From assembly GCA_947069175.1 (NCBI GenBank), contig CAMTDV010000012.1, positions 41,572,341 to 41,636,340 on the forward strand: 64,000 nt of DNA. Reading direction: 5' to 3'. The notes under the pieces were generated by a model that saw only the letters and a list, made by a program, of their open reading frames with translations, made no database searches and was not told the origin of the DNA. Positions within the stretch are counted from its first letter, which is position 1; each line of letters starts with the position of its first letter. Made by a program: the position numbers and the translations under genes. This stretch comes from Scalesia atractyloides. Its lineage: Eukaryota > Streptophyta > Magnoliopsida > Asterales > Asteraceae. Positions 63,785-64,000 of the stretch are shown piece by piece.

Positions 63785-64000
63785 GTCCTCTGGGATGACT
63801 TCAGGGAATTCCTTAACAACAGGGATCTCTTCAAGTTTTGGCTCCTTAGATTTCTTGTCAACAACGTGTGCTAAGAATGCTATACATCCTTTTCACAAGC
63901 ACTTTTGGGCTTTCATACAAGAAATAATTTGTAATGGCGTTTCGCTCTTCTCTCCATGAATAAAAAGTGTTTCATTATTACGAAGTGAAATGCAAATAAT
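63785..64000 (-). pseudogene. Gypsy-2 protease-RT bridge, cut by the window end
   Basis: The - strand reads LEEIPVVKEFPEVIPEDLPG (about 63840-63780), the usual bridge before RT, preceded by KCFL-like decayed sequence and LFIHGEKSETPLQIIS (about 63965-63915). The protease DTGA motif is outside the window. Confidence 0.75.

Larger units (their letters stand above)
48627..64000 (-). mobile_element. Gypsy-2, Tekay-like chromovirus, split by Gypsy-3 and cut by the window end
   Basis: The reverse-oriented element shows a 3.7-kb 3' LTR, PPT, chromodomain, integrase, then after the Gypsy-3 insertion (53533-62156) the rest of integrase, RNase H and RT. It runs off the window in the region just before protease. 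The second LTR and target duplication lie outside. Sequence is close to Gypsy-1 in RT but the LTR differs, so it is a separate family of the same clade. Frames are broken. Confidence 0.9.

Overview
This window is nuclear DNA from a flowering plant. It is built almost entirely of nested LTR retrotransposons plus two broken FAR1/MULE-type genes. I found no intact host gene, no rRNA or tRNA gene, no CRISPR array and no prokaryotic feature. The element types (SIRE-like Ty1/copia with tRNA-iMet primer sites, Tekay-like chromoviruses, a Tat/Ogre-like gypsy relic, FAR1-related transposase) point to a eudicot. The style of the copia elements (two zinc knuckles, a long coiled-coil linker, a large 3' accessory ORF) resembles what I know from Asteraceae, but that placement is inference.

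Layout. (1) 1-8379 and 19225-23591 are two halves of Copia-1 (+ strand, 5' LTR outside the window): leader, gag, linker, protease, integrase, RT, RNase H, an internal polypurine tract, a non-coding region, a large 3' accessory ORF and a 296-bp 3' LTR. (2) 8380-19224 is Gypsy-1 (- strand, TSD CAAAA), inserted in the post-pol region of Copia-1. It has an 881-codon gag-pol ORF and an extra coiled-coil ORF ahead of gag, and it lost its chromodomain end, PPT and part of one LTR in a deletion. (3) 23592-23735 and 28586-29813 are a Tat/Ogre-like gypsy relic (- strand). Copia-1 ends in it and Copia-2 splits it. (4) 23736-28585 is Copia-2, a pol-less derivative with two LTRs and an imperfect TSD. (5) 29817-30480 holds a 40-bp-arm foldback. 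(6) 30480-33075 (-) and 34674-36510 (+) are two decayed FAR1-related genes. The first has small introns packed with an ATGGCGTTTT motif. The second carries a threefold tandem duplication. (7) 37467-48378 is Copia-3 (- strand, TSD AGGTG), structurally complete but frameshifted. (8) 48627 to the window end is Gypsy-2 (- strand, 3.7-kb LTR, chromodomain). Its integrase zinc finger is split by (9) 53533-62156, Gypsy-3 (+ strand, TSD TTTTC), a decayed chromovirus.

Within each element the parts follow the usual retrotransposon cycle: LTR promoter, tRNA-iMet primer site, Gag shell with zinc knuckles, protease, integrase, RT and RNase H, then the polypurine primer next to the 3' LTR. Nearly every reading frame is broken, so activity would need proteins supplied from elsewhere. 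Gypsy-1 is the least decayed.

Three patterns stand out. Each LTR element carries its own array of short palindromes in the LTR or leader, and Copia-2 and Copia-3 share one type. The three copia elements share blocks of non-coding sequence between pol and the 3' LTR, preceded by an internal polypurine tract. They also share an unassigned coiled-coil linker domain between the gag zinc knuckle and protease. All comparisons were made by eye.
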